Source of the DNA: JBCAXA01 sp039183535
GTDB lineage: Bacteria > Pseudomonadota > Gammaproteobacteria > Steroidobacterales > Woeseiaceae
NCBI GenBank assembly: GCA_039183535.1
Contig: JBCDBO010000030.1
Span: 1-35,180, forward strand
Length of the DNA: 35,180 nt
Direction: 5' to 3'
In this document: piece by piece, positions 16,219 to 25,691 of the stretch
Layout of the letters: each line of letters opens with the position of its first letter
Numbering within the stretch: the stretch's first letter is position 1
Program-made: the position numbers and the translations under genes
Notes under the pieces: generated by a model
Database searches by the model: none
Seen by the model: only the letters and a program-made list of their open reading frames with translations
What the model was told of the DNA's origin: nothing

Positions 16219-17710
16219 GGTCGTTACTCTGTTTGGGTCGTCGACGCTGTACGATAGCAGCAATGGCATCGGCGCTGGCCGCTCGCTTTTTCTGTTCACG
16301 TGCATCGGCGACAACTGCGCTACGGCTTTCGGCTCGAGCGATATGGGCGCGATAGCGGTCTTCCGCACGCAGAGCGCGCTGTTTTGCATGGCTGTCAACG
16401 GCTACGCTGTGCTTGGCGTCGCGAAAAATCTGCGTCAGCGGAATATGGCTTGGGCAAACCAAATCGCAGCAACCGCATTCGATGCAGTCCTTTAACCCTA
16501 ACTCCGCCAATACCGCATGGTCGTGCCGTGACGAATAGTGATACAGCGATTGCGGCAGCAGACGAACCGGGCAATGCGCGGCGCACTCGCCGCAGCGAAT
16601 GCACTCGCGGCGTGGCTCGTTCGACAATTGTACGGCCGGTCCAGTGACTAGCAGGCAATTGCAGGATTTGGTAACGGGCAGCGCGTCGTCGGTAAGGGCG
16701 AATCCCGTCATCGGGCCACCGACCAGCAAGCGATGAGCGTTGCTGTTATAACCACCAGCCGCAGCGACGACATCGGCGATCGGCGTGCCGAAGCGAACCC
16801 GGTAATTGCCGGGCCGCTCAACACCCTCGCCGGTGACTGTCACAATGCGGGACGTTAGCGGATGGCCCGAATCCACCAGCGCGGTGATTGCGGCGCTGGT
16901 TCCAACGTTTTGCACGAGTATCCCGAGATCCCCGGGCAGGCCACCGCTCGGTACCTCCTGGCCGCAGACCAGGTAAATGAGTTGGTCCTCGGCGCCACTG
17001 GGATAAATCGCAGGTATTTGGACAAACTCGACGCGCGAGTCACGACTACCGACATCGCGCAATGCCTGCCAAGCCTCCGGCTTATCGCTTTCCACCGCGA
17101 TAATGCCCCGTTTAGCATCGGTCAGATCGAGCAGTGTCTCGAGCCCGCGAATTACGGCAGTCGGTTGCTCGCGCATCAGCCTATCATCGCAGGTGATGTA
17201 CGACTCACATTCGACGCCGTTCAGTATCACCGTTTCGATACCGGAGAGAAGACCCTGCGTGATTTTTTGTGCCGCCGGATAGACGGCGCCACCAAGACCG
17301 ACAATACCGGCTGCATGAACAGCGGCTAGCAAAGCGGTCCGGTCTTTGGCGGGCGGGGTAGAAGTCTTGCGGCGATCGTGCCCGTCAGACTCAATGATGA
17401 CGCAGATGCCATGGGGTTCGCCGCGCCTCGGCAGTTGACGGGCCTCGATACTGATGACAGAGCCTGACGTCGGTGCATGCACGTAGGTGCCGACGGCTCC
17501 CTCAGGTTCGCCGATCACCGAGCCGTGCAACACCGCGTCACCGACCGATACCGTTGCCAAGCTTGTTTCGCCGGAGTGTTGCTGCAATGGAACAACCAAA
17601 TGCGTCGGTACTGGAACGTCGATGATCTGCGTTGCATTCGATAAGCGCTTGTTGGCCGGTAGCCGCAGACCGCCTGGTAGGCTGTGCAGATTCTCGGTCG
17701 GCGCGCTCAT
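16208..17710 (-). CDS. rnfC: Electron transport complex subunit RnfC
   Basis: 500 residues from the ATG at 17708-17710, which forms an ATGA overlap with the rnfB stop; the frame continues 17 codons upstream into rnfB. The N-terminal part carries SLPGGLRLPANK and a lipoyl-like sandwich region. The middle has the GLGGAVYPAAQK flavin/NADH site like that of complex I NuoF, and the end has two 4Fe-4S motifs (CIRCGECAAHCP and CIECGCCDLVCP). It is the peripheral NADH-reactive subunit. It is short: the long Ala/Lys-rich C-terminal extension of E. coli RsxC (740 residues) is absent. Confidence 0.95.
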   Translation of the reverse strand: MSAPTENLHSLPGGLRLPANKRLSNATQIIDVPVPTHLVVPLQQHSGETSLATVSVGDAVLHGSVIGEPEGAVGTYVHAPTSGSVISIEARQLPRRGEPHGICVIIESDGHDRRKTSTPPAKDRTALLAAVHAAGIVGLGGAVYPAAQKITQGLLSGIETVILNGVECESYITCDDRLMREQPTAVIRGLETLLDLTDAKRGIIAVESDKPEAWQALRDVGSRDSRVEFVQIPAIYPSGAEDQLIYLVCGQEVPSGGLPGDLGILVQNVGTSAAITALVDSGHPLTSRIVTVTGEGVERPGNYRVRFGTPIADVVAAAGGYNSNAHRLLVGGPMTGFALTDDALPVTKSCNCLLVTGPAVQLSNEPRRECIRCGECAAHCPVRLLPQSLYHYSSRHDHAVLAELGLKDCIECGCCDLVCPSHIPLTQIFRDAKHSVAVDSHAKQRALRAEDRYRAHIARAESRSAVVADAREQKKRAASADAIAAIVQRRRPKQSNDREV

Positions 17711-18198
17711 GTTGCAGGATCGTCGAGACGAATGCAGTCGACGGGGCACGGTGCGATGCACAACTCACAACCAGTACACTCGTCTGTCAGGACGGTGTGC
17801 ATGAAACCTTCCGCGCCGATGATCGCATCGACTGGGCAGGCCGGTATGCAAAGGGCGCAGCCAATGCAGCGGTCTTCGTCAATTGTAGCGAGCAATACCT
17901 CTGGTGCCGGTCCGACATGGTCGGTCGATACACTAACGTCGCCCGTTAATGCCGCCAGCTTCACGCGCGTCGCGTCGCCGCCCGGTGGGCATAGGTCGAT
18001 CGTTGCGGCGCCGCTCGCAACGGCTTGAGCGTACGGTAAGCACCCTGGGAATCCACATTGCGCGCATTGAGTCTGCGGCAAAGCCTCGTTAATCGCCGCA
18101 ACGAGCGGCTCATCCGTCGCGGGAAACCGCCAAGCAAGAAAAACGAGTGCGATGCCAACGGCTGCCGCCAGTAAGCCAAGCGCAATGACGCTGGTCAT
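17707..18198 (-). CDS. rnfB: Electron transport complex subunit RnfB
   Basis: 163 residues from the ATG at 18196-18198, which overlaps the rnfA stop as ATGA. A longer frame exists but lies inside rnfA. One N-terminal membrane helix is followed by the four-cysteine Fe-S domain (CAQCGFPGC, with a later Cys in LCPPGG) and two ferredoxin-type 4Fe-4S motifs (CIGCALCIPACP and CTGCELCIAPCP). It is the ferredoxin-facing subunit of Rnf. It is a little shorter than the roughly 190-residue E. coli RsxB, with no C-terminal extension. Confidence 0.95.
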   Translation of the reverse strand: MTSVIALGLLAAAVGIALVFLAWRFPATDEPLVAAINEALPQTQCAQCGFPGCLPYAQAVASGAATIDLCPPGGDATRVKLAALTGDVSVSTDHVGPAPEVLLATIDEDRCIGCALCIPACPVDAIIGAEGFMHTVLTDECTGCELCIAPCPVDCIRLDDPAT

Positions 18199-18785
18199 GA
18201 GCCAAACCCGCGGTCGAGGCCGGCGAGACCCAAAAAACCAAGCGCCATCAGTGCCGCCGTCACTAAGGCAATCGGCGCACCGCGCCACAACTCGGGAACG
18301 ACCGATTCGTCAATGTACTCGCGCATAGCAGCGAATAAACACAGTACCAGGCCGAAGCCAATCGCTGTCCCAATGCCGTACACCAATGCTTCGAGGAGCG
18401 TGTCGGTCGTGCGGGCGCTCAGCAGCGCGACGCCGAGTACGGCGCAATTGGTCGTGATCAATGGAAGGTAGATACCGAGCGCGTTGTAGACCAGTGGGCT
18501 GGCGCGCGCCATAACGATTTCTATTGCTTGGACCGTCGACGCAATTATCAAAATAAACGCGAGCGTGCGGATGTGGGTAAGGCCGAATGGGATTAGCAAC
18601 GCGTGTTCGATGACGAAACTCAACACAGCCGCGACAACCAGCACGAGGCCGGTGGCGAGGCTCATGCCCCAAGCAGCTGATAGCTGCCGCGACACCCCGA
18701 GATACGGGCACAGGCCGAGGAACTGCACCAGGATGACGTTGTTGATTAACGCTGTTGCCAGCAACAGCAGCAAGACATCCGACAT
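18195..18785 (-). CDS. rnfA: Electron transport complex subunit RnfA
   Basis: 196 residues, ATG start. Six-helix membrane subunit of the NqrE/RnfA family. The start is typical (NNVILVQFLGLCPYLGVS), and so is the ITTNCAVLGVAL helix, whose Cys, with that of GLCP, helps hold the membrane iron-sulfur centre shared with RnfE. First gene of rnfABCDGE, 42 bases after metG on the same strand. A TACAAT box sits only a few bases before the start and is too close to act as a normal promoter, so expression may come from metG or further upstream. Confidence 0.94.
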   Translation of the reverse strand: MSDVLLLLLATALINNVILVQFLGLCPYLGVSRQLSAAWGMSLATGLVLVVAAVLSFVIEHALLIPFGLTHIRTLAFILIIASTVQAIEIVMARASPLVYNALGIYLPLITTNCAVLGVALLSARTTDTLLEALVYGIGTAIGFGLVLCLFAAMREYIDESVVPELWRGAPIALVTAALMALGFLGLAGLDRGFGS

Positions 18786-18827
18786 TGGCCTATTGTAGCC
18801 AATGCGCCGCTACGACGTTGGAATCGG

Positions 18828-20852
18828 CTAGCTGATCGGCATCCCAGGAATGGCGCCACTATCAGGGGACAGCAGGAACACGCCGCTATCGTCGCTCGCG
18901 GCGAGCAGCATACCTTCCGATACGCCGAAGCGCATTTTCCGAGGCGCTAGGTTGGTAACGCAGACGGTCAATTTGCCCACCAGTTGCGCGGGGTCGTAGT
19001 GTTGGCGTATTCCGGCGAAAACCTGACGCTCTCCCATTGGACCGAGGTCAAGCGTCAGTTGCAGGAGTTTGTCGGCGCCTTCTACCAAGGCGGCTGCGCT
19101 GATTTTGGCGACGCGTAACTCAATCTGTCGGAATGTGTCGATATCGATCGTGGCTTCGTCCATGGTGCTCGTCGGTTTGTCCGTCGGTGGAGGTGCATTC
19201 GATGGCAACGATTCAGCCGAAGCGCTGGCCAGCGCTTCGACCGCTTTTTTCTCAATGCGAGTCAGTAACGGTTGGAACAGATTAATACGCGTGCCGAGCA
19301 GCGGCGTGGAGACGCTATCCCAATCCCAACGCTCTTCTGCCAGCAGATCTCTGGCCTGCCGGCCAATGCTCGGTATTACCGGACTCAGGAAAATAGCGAG
19401 TGCGCGGAACATGTTCAATGCCTGCGTCGCGATCAGTTGCACCTCGGCCTTGCGCTCGGCGTCTTTCAGGAGCTGCCACGGCTTATGCGTATCGACGTAT
19501 TGGTTGGCTTCGTCAGCGAGTGCCATGATTCGCCGTTGCGCCTTCGCGTACTCGCGCCCCTCATACAGGTCTGCGATTGGCTCGATAGCCGCTGTGAACT
19601 GATCGTACAAAGCGGCGTCATGCAGCTCGTGTGCTAACTCGCCATTGAAATGCTTGGTGAGGAAACCGGCACTACGGCTGGCGATATTGACAAATTTTCC
19701 GACCAAGTCCGAGTTGACTCGACTAACAAAGTCGTCGAGGTTGAGGTCGATGTCATCGATCCCGGCGCTCAGCTTAGTCGCGTAGTAATAGCGCAAGTAC
19801 GTTGGATCAAGTCGATCGCGGTAGGCGGCCGCATTGATAAACGTGCCGCGGGTTTTCGACATTTTTTCGCCATTCACGGTCAAAAAGCCGTGCGCAAATA
19901 CGGCGGTCGGCGGTCGGTAGCCAGCACCGAATAAGACGGCTGGCCAAAACAGGGCGTGAAAATAAACGATGTCTTTACCGATAAAATGATACAGCTCGTA
20001 GTCGGAGTCGGCGTTTAGGTAATCGCTAGCATCGATTCCGACGCGCGCTGCGTATTGACTAAAACTGCCGAAGTAACCAACCGGCGCGTCGAGCCAGACG
20101 TAAAAGTACTTGTCGTCAACACCAGGAATCTCAAAACCGAAGTAAGGCGCATCTCTGCTGATATCCCAATCGGCGAGACCTTTGGCGAACCACTCCTGCA
20201 GCTTGTTACGCACGCTCTCGTCTAGCGGTGCGCTCGCGATCCAATCGCGCAGGAATTCCTCAAACTCGCCGAGGCGAAAAAAGAAGTGCTCACTGTCTTT
20301 GTAGATGGGTGGGCTGTTCGAGAGCACCGATACTGGATCGACCAAATCTTTCGGTGTGTTGACACGGCCGCAGCTTTCGCAAGCGTCGCCGGGTTGATCG
20401 CTAGCGCCGCAATGCGGGCATGTTCCGCGGACAAAACGGTCCGGCAAAAACATGCGTTCAATCGCGTCATACGCTTGATTTACAGCGCGACGATCGATAT
20501 GGCCCCGCTCGAGTAGCTTGCCGTAGATATCGAGAACGTAGTGCTTCGTTTCCGGGCTATGGGTCGAGTCGAAGTTGTCGAAATCGACACCGAAACTCCT
20601 GATATCGCGCTCGTGCTCTATGCGAACGCGTTCCACCAGCTCTTCGGGCGACACGTCCAATTCGCGCGCTCGCAGCATTGTCGGCGTACCGTGCGCATCG
20701 GTCGCGCAAACGTAGTGTACGTCGTGACCACGCATCCGCTGAAAACGCACCCATATGTCGGTTTGGATGTACTCGACGAGGTGGCCAAGGTGGATCGAAC
20801 CGTTAGCATACGGTAGGGCGCTCGTCACGAGCATGCGGCGGGAGCGGGTCAT
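18828..20852 (-). CDS. metG: Methionyl-tRNA synthetase
   Basis: 674 residues, near the 677 of E. coli MetG. Class I synthetase: the HIGH motif is HLGH (21-24), the zinc knuckle is CPHCGASDQPGDACESCG, and the KMSKS loop is KMSKTRG near residue 335. The C-terminal ~105 residues form the EMAP-like tRNA-binding and dimerisation domain (IDTFRQIELRVAKI). It charges initiator and elongator tRNA-Met. It starts 26 bases after the second PilT gene. In pseudomonads metG lies near apbC, dcd and rnf, as it does here apart from the inserted PilT/kinase genes. Confidence 0.97.
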   Translation of the reverse strand: MTRSRRMLVTSALPYANGSIHLGHLVEYIQTDIWVRFQRMRGHDVHYVCATDAHGTPTMLRARELDVSPEELVERVRIEHERDIRSFGVDFDNFDSTHSPETKHYVLDIYGKLLERGHIDRRAVNQAYDAIERMFLPDRFVRGTCPHCGASDQPGDACESCGRVNTPKDLVDPVSVLSNSPPIYKDSEHFFFRLGEFEEFLRDWIASAPLDESVRNKLQEWFAKGLADWDISRDAPYFGFEIPGVDDKYFYVWLDAPVGYFGSFSQYAARVGIDASDYLNADSDYELYHFIGKDIVYFHALFWPAVLFGAGYRPPTAVFAHGFLTVNGEKMSKTRGTFINAAAYRDRLDPTYLRYYYATKLSAGIDDIDLNLDDFVSRVNSDLVGKFVNIASRSAGFLTKHFNGELAHELHDAALYDQFTAAIEPIADLYEGREYAKAQRRIMALADEANQYVDTHKPWQLLKDAERKAEVQLIATQALNMFRALAIFLSPVIPSIGRQARDLLAEERWDWDSVSTPLLGTRINLFQPLLTRIEKKAVEALASASAESLPSNAPPPTDKPTSTMDEATIDIDTFRQIELRVAKISAAALVEGADKLLQLTLDLGPMGERQVFAGIRQHYDPAQLVGKLTVCVTNLAPRKMRFGVSEGMLLAASDDSGVFLLSPDSGAIPGMPIS

Positions 20853-20878
20853 TGGTCTCTCGGGCGACTGATGGCGCG

Positions 20879-21964
20879 CTATCGTTCTTCGTGCTTCATT
20901 TTCTCGAAGCGCTGTTTGTTGTTTGCGTTGAGATAGGCATGTTGACCCGTGATCATGCGGCGGTCGTACAACTCCTGCAATGCGACGTCCATAGTCTTCA
21001 TGCCAAGACTACCACCCGATTGCATCGCGTTTTCAAGGCTGTCGAGCTTGCCTTGTCGCAGCAGGTTACTGATAGCGGGTGTGTTGATCATAATCTCAAG
21101 CGCCGCAACGCGACCTGGTTTCCCTTTGGTCGGAATCAACTGCTGCGAGATGACGCCGCGCAGCGATGTCGACAGCATCGTCCGAATCTGGCTTTGTTTG
21201 TCGGCCGGAAATGAGTTGATGATTCGATCCACGGTTTGGGCGGCGCCATTGGTGTGCAAGGTGCCCATAACCAAAATACCCATTTCTGCGGCCGTAACCG
21301 CGATGCTCATCGTTTCGTAATCGCGCAACTCACCAACGAGAACTACATCGGGGTCCTCGCGCAACGCGGAGTGTAGTGCCGAGGAGAAGCTCGGACTATG
21401 AACGCCGATTTCGCGCTGACTGATCAAGCAGCCTTTGCGGGGGTGGACAAACTCAATTGGGTCTTCGATCGTGACGATGTGGCCTTTAAGCCGTAAGTTG
21501 ATCGCATCGATCATCGCGGCCAATGTTGTCGACTTGCCAGAACCTGTCTTACCGGTGACCAGAATCAGTCCTTGCGTCTGTCGGCAGAGGTTCTTGATGA
21601 CATCTGGCATTTTTAACTCGTCGAGCGTTTTCGCATCGCTTGGAATGGCGCGAAAAACTGCACCTAGACCGTTTAGATGCCGCAGTACATTGACTCGAAA
21701 TCGAGCGAGGCCTTCGATCGAGTAGGCGAAATCGCAGGAGTTGTTTTGCACGAAGTGCTGCTGATCGATTCCCGACATTATCTGGTACAGCGCCTCCTCA
21801 GTCTCGTCACGCGATAAGCGGTCACTGCGCATGTTGGTGAGCTCACCGTGCACACGAACCCGAGGTGGATCGCCTGCCATAAAGTGCAAATCGGAGCCTT
21901 CACGCGCCATCATCTCGCGCAAGTAGTCGTCAATCGCACGTACGGTTGTCGTTTCGGTCGTCAT
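20879..21964 (-). CDS. PilT/PilU family type IV pilus retraction ATPase, copy 2
   Basis: 361 residues from the ATG at 21962-21964; an in-frame TTG four codons earlier would overlap the upstream gene by 4 bases. PilT-type hexameric ATPases drive retraction of type IV pili. The N-terminal PAS-like domain has SDLHFMAGDPP; the ATPase core has Walker A GKTGSGKS, an intact catalytic Glu (IEDPIEFVHP), the AIRSALREDPD-like motif (LHSALREDPDV), Walker B VVLVGELRD and the His-box GTLHT. The C-terminal region (GGSLGMKTMDVALQELY) also fits. It is nearer to PilT than to PilU in the RSALREDPD and VGELRD motifs, but both copies are PilT-like, so I give no symbol. Confidence 0.9.
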   Translation of the reverse strand: MTTETTTVRAIDDYLREMMAREGSDLHFMAGDPPRVRVHGELTNMRSDRLSRDETEEALYQIMSGIDQQHFVQNNSCDFAYSIEGLARFRVNVLRHLNGLGAVFRAIPSDAKTLDELKMPDVIKNLCRQTQGLILVTGKTGSGKSTTLAAMIDAINLRLKGHIVTIEDPIEFVHPRKGCLISQREIGVHSPSFSSALHSALREDPDVVLVGELRDYETMSIAVTAAEMGILVMGTLHTNGAAQTVDRIINSFPADKQSQIRTMLSTSLRGVISQQLIPTKGKPGRVAALEIMINTPAISNLLRQGKLDSLENAMQSGGSLGMKTMDVALQELYDRRMITGQHAYLNANNKQRFEKMKHEER

Positions 21965-21972
21965 TGGCTTTA

Positions 21973-23067
21973 TCAACCGCTCGCAATGTCGAGTTTAGGC
22001 AACAAGTCAGTATTGGAAACGTAGCGCTGGAACTGTTTTTTGTCGTTACAAAATCGGAAGGCGTCGTCCGGGTCAACCTCTTTGTTTTGGATGCAGGTTA
22101 GCAGCGCTTGATCCATCAGTTGCATGCCGCGATCCGAGCCGGTCTGTAACTGCGCCGGAATCTGATGCGTTTGGTCGCTCATGATCAGATTCGCGATCGC
22201 TTTTGTATTGACCAGAATCTCGAGAATCGCCCGACGACCGCGGCCGTCGGGCGTCTTGACCAAAACCTGGGTAACGACCGCGTTCAGGGATTGTGCCAGG
22301 AAGCTCTTGGTTTGCTCGCGTAGCTCGCCCGGCAGTGCGTCGATGATTCGATCAATCGTTTTCACGGCACCCGTGGTATGCAACGTGCCGAGAACGAGGT
22401 GGCCTGTTTCAGCCGCCGTCATCGCCATTGAAATCGTTTCGGCATCGCGTAACTCACCCACCAAAATAACGTCCGGATCCTCGCGCATGGCCGCTCGGAC
22501 ACCACCGGCGAAGCTCGGGACGTGGGTTTCGAGTTCGCGCTGAATGACTTGACTGTTTTTACTGGGGTGAACGAACTCGATCGGGTCCTCAAGGCTGATG
22601 ATGTTCATACGCCGATTGCGGTTAATGTGATCGATCATCGCGGCCAGCGTGGTTGACTTGCCGGTGCCGGTCGAGCCGGTGACCAAAACCATGCCTTGGT
22701 GGTAGTCGCAGAACTTCTCGATTACCGGCGGTAGATACAGCGACTCCAGGGTTGGAATCTCCGCCGGGATGTAGCGGAAAACGGCGCCGACGCCGGTCTC
22801 TTTACGAAACACGTTGACCCGGAAACGGCCGCCCTCCTCGCTGACGTAGGAGAAGTCGAGATCGTTACCGCCTGCGAATCGCTCCCGCTGGTGGTCCAGC
22901 AGAATCTCATCGATGTAAGCGTCCAGCTCGGTGTCCGAGAGGTCACGAAATTTAATCGGCATCAAGTCGCCATGCATTCTCAACATGGGCGGCACACCAA
23001 CGGCTAGGTGGACGTCGGAACACCCCTGGGCAAGGCCGAGCTTAAGAAACGAATCAATACGAGCCAT
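21973..23067 (-). CDS. PilT/PilU family type IV pilus retraction ATPase, copy 1
   Basis: 364 residues, ATG start. Walker A GSTGTGKS (131-138), catalytic Glu in LEDPIEFVHP, VRAAMREDPDVILVGELRD (190-208) and the His-box GTLHTTGA are all intact, so an active motor is expected. SDVHLAVGVPPMLRMHG marks the PilT N-terminal domain. It diverges from copy 2 in the C-terminal tail, which is longer here (KKQFQRYVSNTD and after), as in PilU proteins, so it may fill the PilU role. It lies 82 bases after the HEAT/kinase gene and 8 bases before copy 2. No pilin, pilB or other assembly gene is in the window. Confidence 0.9.
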   Translation of the reverse strand: MARIDSFLKLGLAQGCSDVHLAVGVPPMLRMHGDLMPIKFRDLSDTELDAYIDEILLDHQRERFAGGNDLDFSYVSEEGGRFRVNVFRKETGVGAVFRYIPAEIPTLESLYLPPVIEKFCDYHQGMVLVTGSTGTGKSTTLAAMIDHINRNRRMNIISLEDPIEFVHPSKNSQVIQRELETHVPSFAGGVRAAMREDPDVILVGELRDAETISMAMTAAETGHLVLGTLHTTGAVKTIDRIIDALPGELREQTKSFLAQSLNAVVTQVLVKTPDGRGRRAILEILVNTKAIANLIMSDQTHQIPAQLQTGSDRGMQLMDQALLTCIQNKEVDPDDAFRFCNDKKQFQRYVSNTDLLPKLDIASG

Positions 23068-23149
23068 ACGCGTTCGGTCCGCTGCTGGTCATTCGTTAAT
23101 CGTAGGGGCAATTGGCGGCCGTGGCTACTGCCGCGGTCCGTTATCGCGC

Positions 23150-25573
23150 TTACGCGGCCAGTTCGGCGCGCACGCTTTCCAAAGCGTGGCGCAACTCGAC
23201 CATCGTCTCGTAGCGCTCGTTTTTGTCGACGGCCATCGTTTTTGTGACGATGGCGGCAAGATTGTCGGGTATATCCGGGTTCACGTCTTGGCAGCCACGG
23301 GCTTTGCCCTGTACGTGTTGGTACATCACTGACATGTGATCACCGCGCGTGTACGGCGGTGTGCCGGTGAGCATTTCGTACAAGATGACCCCTAAGCTGT
23401 AAATATCGGCTTTTTCGTCAACGCGTTTGCCGAGAATTTGCTCCGGCGCCATGTATTTTGGCGAGCCGATAACGTAACCGGTTTTGGTCAGTTGGGTGTC
23501 GCCGCTACTCGCGGCAGCTGCTACGCCGAAGTCAACGATCTTAAGTACTTTCTCATCGTTGATGAGCAGATTCGCTGGCTTTAGATCACGATGCACGACG
23601 CCCGCCTCATGGGCGACCGCCATACCGGTCGCAATATCGATGCCGTACTTCAGCGCCATGTCCGGTGGCATCGGGTTGTACTCTGCAATCTCGGCACCCA
23701 GGGTGTGCGACGGGAAATACTCCATTGAGATCGCATAGAGGCCTTGCACACTCAGAAAATCGTAAATGCGAATGACGTTCGGGTGCGTAATGCGGCGAGA
23801 GAAGCGTAACTCGTGTACGAAGCGCTTCATCATCTCCTCATCGGACGAGACGTTAGCATTCAAGAATTTAAGGATGAGGCGCTCGTCGACGACCTTATCT
23901 TGCATCAGCAGCACGGTACCGAATGCGCCTTTACCGATGCGCTCAATAAATTGATAACGTCCGTCGATAACGTCGCCGGCTTGCAGCGTACTGATATCGA
24001 GTGTCGCCGATGAGCTCGCCTCGGCGATCATATCGTCCACGGCCGGCGTGTCGATCAGCATCGTACGGGCGGTACCGTCGCCGGCTGCTGCCTGCGTGAA
24101 TTTCTCGGCTTTGATGTCTTGATCTTTCACCGCCGAGGAGAATCGCGATTCGAGTTCTTTGATGGCCGTGTCGGCGGCATTAACGATTTGGGTGTCGTTA
24201 ATGCCTTTCATTTTCTCAAGGTAACCGCGAATTTTCTCGGCGTTGCGTTCATCGGTTAGGCGCGCCAGGGCCTTCATCGTCTCGACCCGAATCGCCCGGT
24301 TGTTTTTGTTGAGCATCGGCAGCACTTTCGCGAGAACGGCGGTGCCGCGCTTTGGATCGGTCAGTTTGGTCAGTGCGCGCAGAATCGCCGGGTCGGTCTT
24401 CTCGTCGGCGCCGAGCTGCTGCGCCAGCGATGGGACGACTTTCGTGTCGCCAATGGATGCCAGCGCATCGACCGCGCGTTCTTTGACCCACCAATCGCCG
24501 TCGCGCGCTGCCTCCAGCAACTTATCGACGGCACGAGCGTCTTTGGTTTCGTTCAGTATCTCGATCGCGACGCGGCGAATCTCCTCGTCGTCGTCGTTAA
24601 TCAACTGCAGCGCCGCATCGACGACTTTCGGGCCACCAATCGACGCGAGGGCATCGGCGGCGCGAGATCGTACCCACCAGTCCTCGTCTTGGATGGCCTG
24701 CAAGAGGTCTTTTATCGCAGCCGGATTACCAACTTCATTGAGCACCTCCACGGCTGCTCGGCGTGCGTATTCACTTTCGTCGCGAAGCGCAGGGATAAGA
24801 TACTTAATGGTTTCTGGGTCATTGAGCTTGATCAGTAGCTCAGCGGCCTGATTTTGAACATCGAGGTCGCCATCCAGCAGCAAGTCTGCGATCCGTTTGG
24901 TGTTTTGCGACCCACCGAGCTTTGCGAGCGCCTTCAGCGCGTGCTGTCGAACGTGTTTGTTCGGGTCGCCGATTTGCTGCTCGACTTTAGAAATGACCTT
25001 TTTTTGCGGATAACGCGACAAAATCGACAAGATATTGATCTTAACGGTCGAGTCTTTGCCGTCGACGCGTGCGACCAAATCGTCGACCATGTCGTCGCTG
25101 ACGACGGTATCGATGATTTTGAATAATGCCGTTTTATCACGATCGTCGAGATCGTACGCACGATTGAGCATTTCGCGGACACTGATGTGGCTCTTGTGCG
25201 CGTCGAGAATGCCCAAAACTGCGGGCTTTGAAACGTCCTCGTCATCGAGCAGTTTGAGAATTTCTGTCGGGTTCAGCGTTGTCGATGTCGACAATGCCGT
25301 CGCGGTTCCTTTGACAACGCGCTGGTTGCCATCGGACAGACCCTCGATGTAATGCTTCATCGTCTTCGGGCCGGCGAGATCCGCCAATGTTTCAACGATC
25401 CGCATTGTCGTCGTTTTGTCCGACGAGGCGAGCGCGTCGATAAGACGCGGTACCGCCGGAGCGCCAATTTTGCGCAACTTATCCAGCGCTTTGGTCACCG
25501 GTTCCGCGTGCGGATCGGAGGCGGTCATAACCTCCGAGACAAGGCGATCGGCTTTGAGTCCGCTAAACAACAT
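23150..25573 (-). CDS. HEAT-repeat / serine-threonine protein kinase fusion
   Basis: 807 residues. Residues about 1-480 are tandem HEAT-like helical repeats; the units at about 297-318 and 359-380 are near copies (DWWVRSRAADALASIGG and DWWVKERAVDALASIGD), 62 residues apart. A hydrophilic hinge (480-535) leads to a eukaryote-like (Hanks) kinase at 540-800 with all key residues: glycine loop GKGAFG (547-552), Lys569, helix-C Glu588, HRD with Asp663, DFG with Asp681, and APE (709-711). The activation loop holds several Ser and Thr. No membrane helix or PASTA domain is seen, so the protein is probably cytoplasmic. It is first in a run with two PilT ATPases, which suggests control of pilus retraction; this is inference. 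Confidence 0.93.
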   Translation of the reverse strand: MLFSGLKADRLVSEVMTASDPHAEPVTKALDKLRKIGAPAVPRLIDALASSDKTTTMRIVETLADLAGPKTMKHYIEGLSDGNQRVVKGTATALSTSTTLNPTEILKLLDDEDVSKPAVLGILDAHKSHISVREMLNRAYDLDDRDKTALFKIIDTVVSDDMVDDLVARVDGKDSTVKINILSILSRYPQKKVISKVEQQIGDPNKHVRQHALKALAKLGGSQNTKRIADLLLDGDLDVQNQAAELLIKLNDPETIKYLIPALRDESEYARRAAVEVLNEVGNPAAIKDLLQAIQDEDWWVRSRAADALASIGGPKVVDAALQLINDDDEEIRRVAIEILNETKDARAVDKLLEAARDGDWWVKERAVDALASIGDTKVVPSLAQQLGADEKTDPAILRALTKLTDPKRGTAVLAKVLPMLNKNNRAIRVETMKALARLTDERNAEKIRGYLEKMKGINDTQIVNAADTAIKELESRFSSAVKDQDIKAEKFTQAAAGDGTARTMLIDTPAVDDMIAEASSSATLDISTLQAGDVIDGRYQFIERIGKGAFGTVLLMQDKVVDERLILKFLNANVSSDEEMMKRFVHELRFSRRITHPNVIRIYDFLSVQGLYAISMEYFPSHTLGAEIAEYNPMPPDMALKYGIDIATGMAVAHEAGVVHRDLKPANLLINDEKVLKIVDFGVAAAASSGDTQLTKTGYVIGSPKYMAPEQILGKRVDEKADIYSLGVILYEMLTGTPPYTRGDHMSVMYQHVQGKARGCQDVNPDIPDNLAAIVTKTMAVDKNERYETMVELRHALESVRAELAA

Positions 25574-25691
25574 CGTGACTAACTACTGCATCCTTGTCGT
25601 GGCGACTGTACGCCGCATCTGGCGACACCCGTCGCTAATGAGCGGGTTCCAGCTGCCGACCACTAGCCGCCCCGCGTTACGTTCAATCCGA

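Noticed and set aside
18794..18799. TACAAT box directly before rnfA as an rnf promoter
   Set aside because: Only about eight bases from the start codon and without a -35 box; it would give a leaderless message at best.
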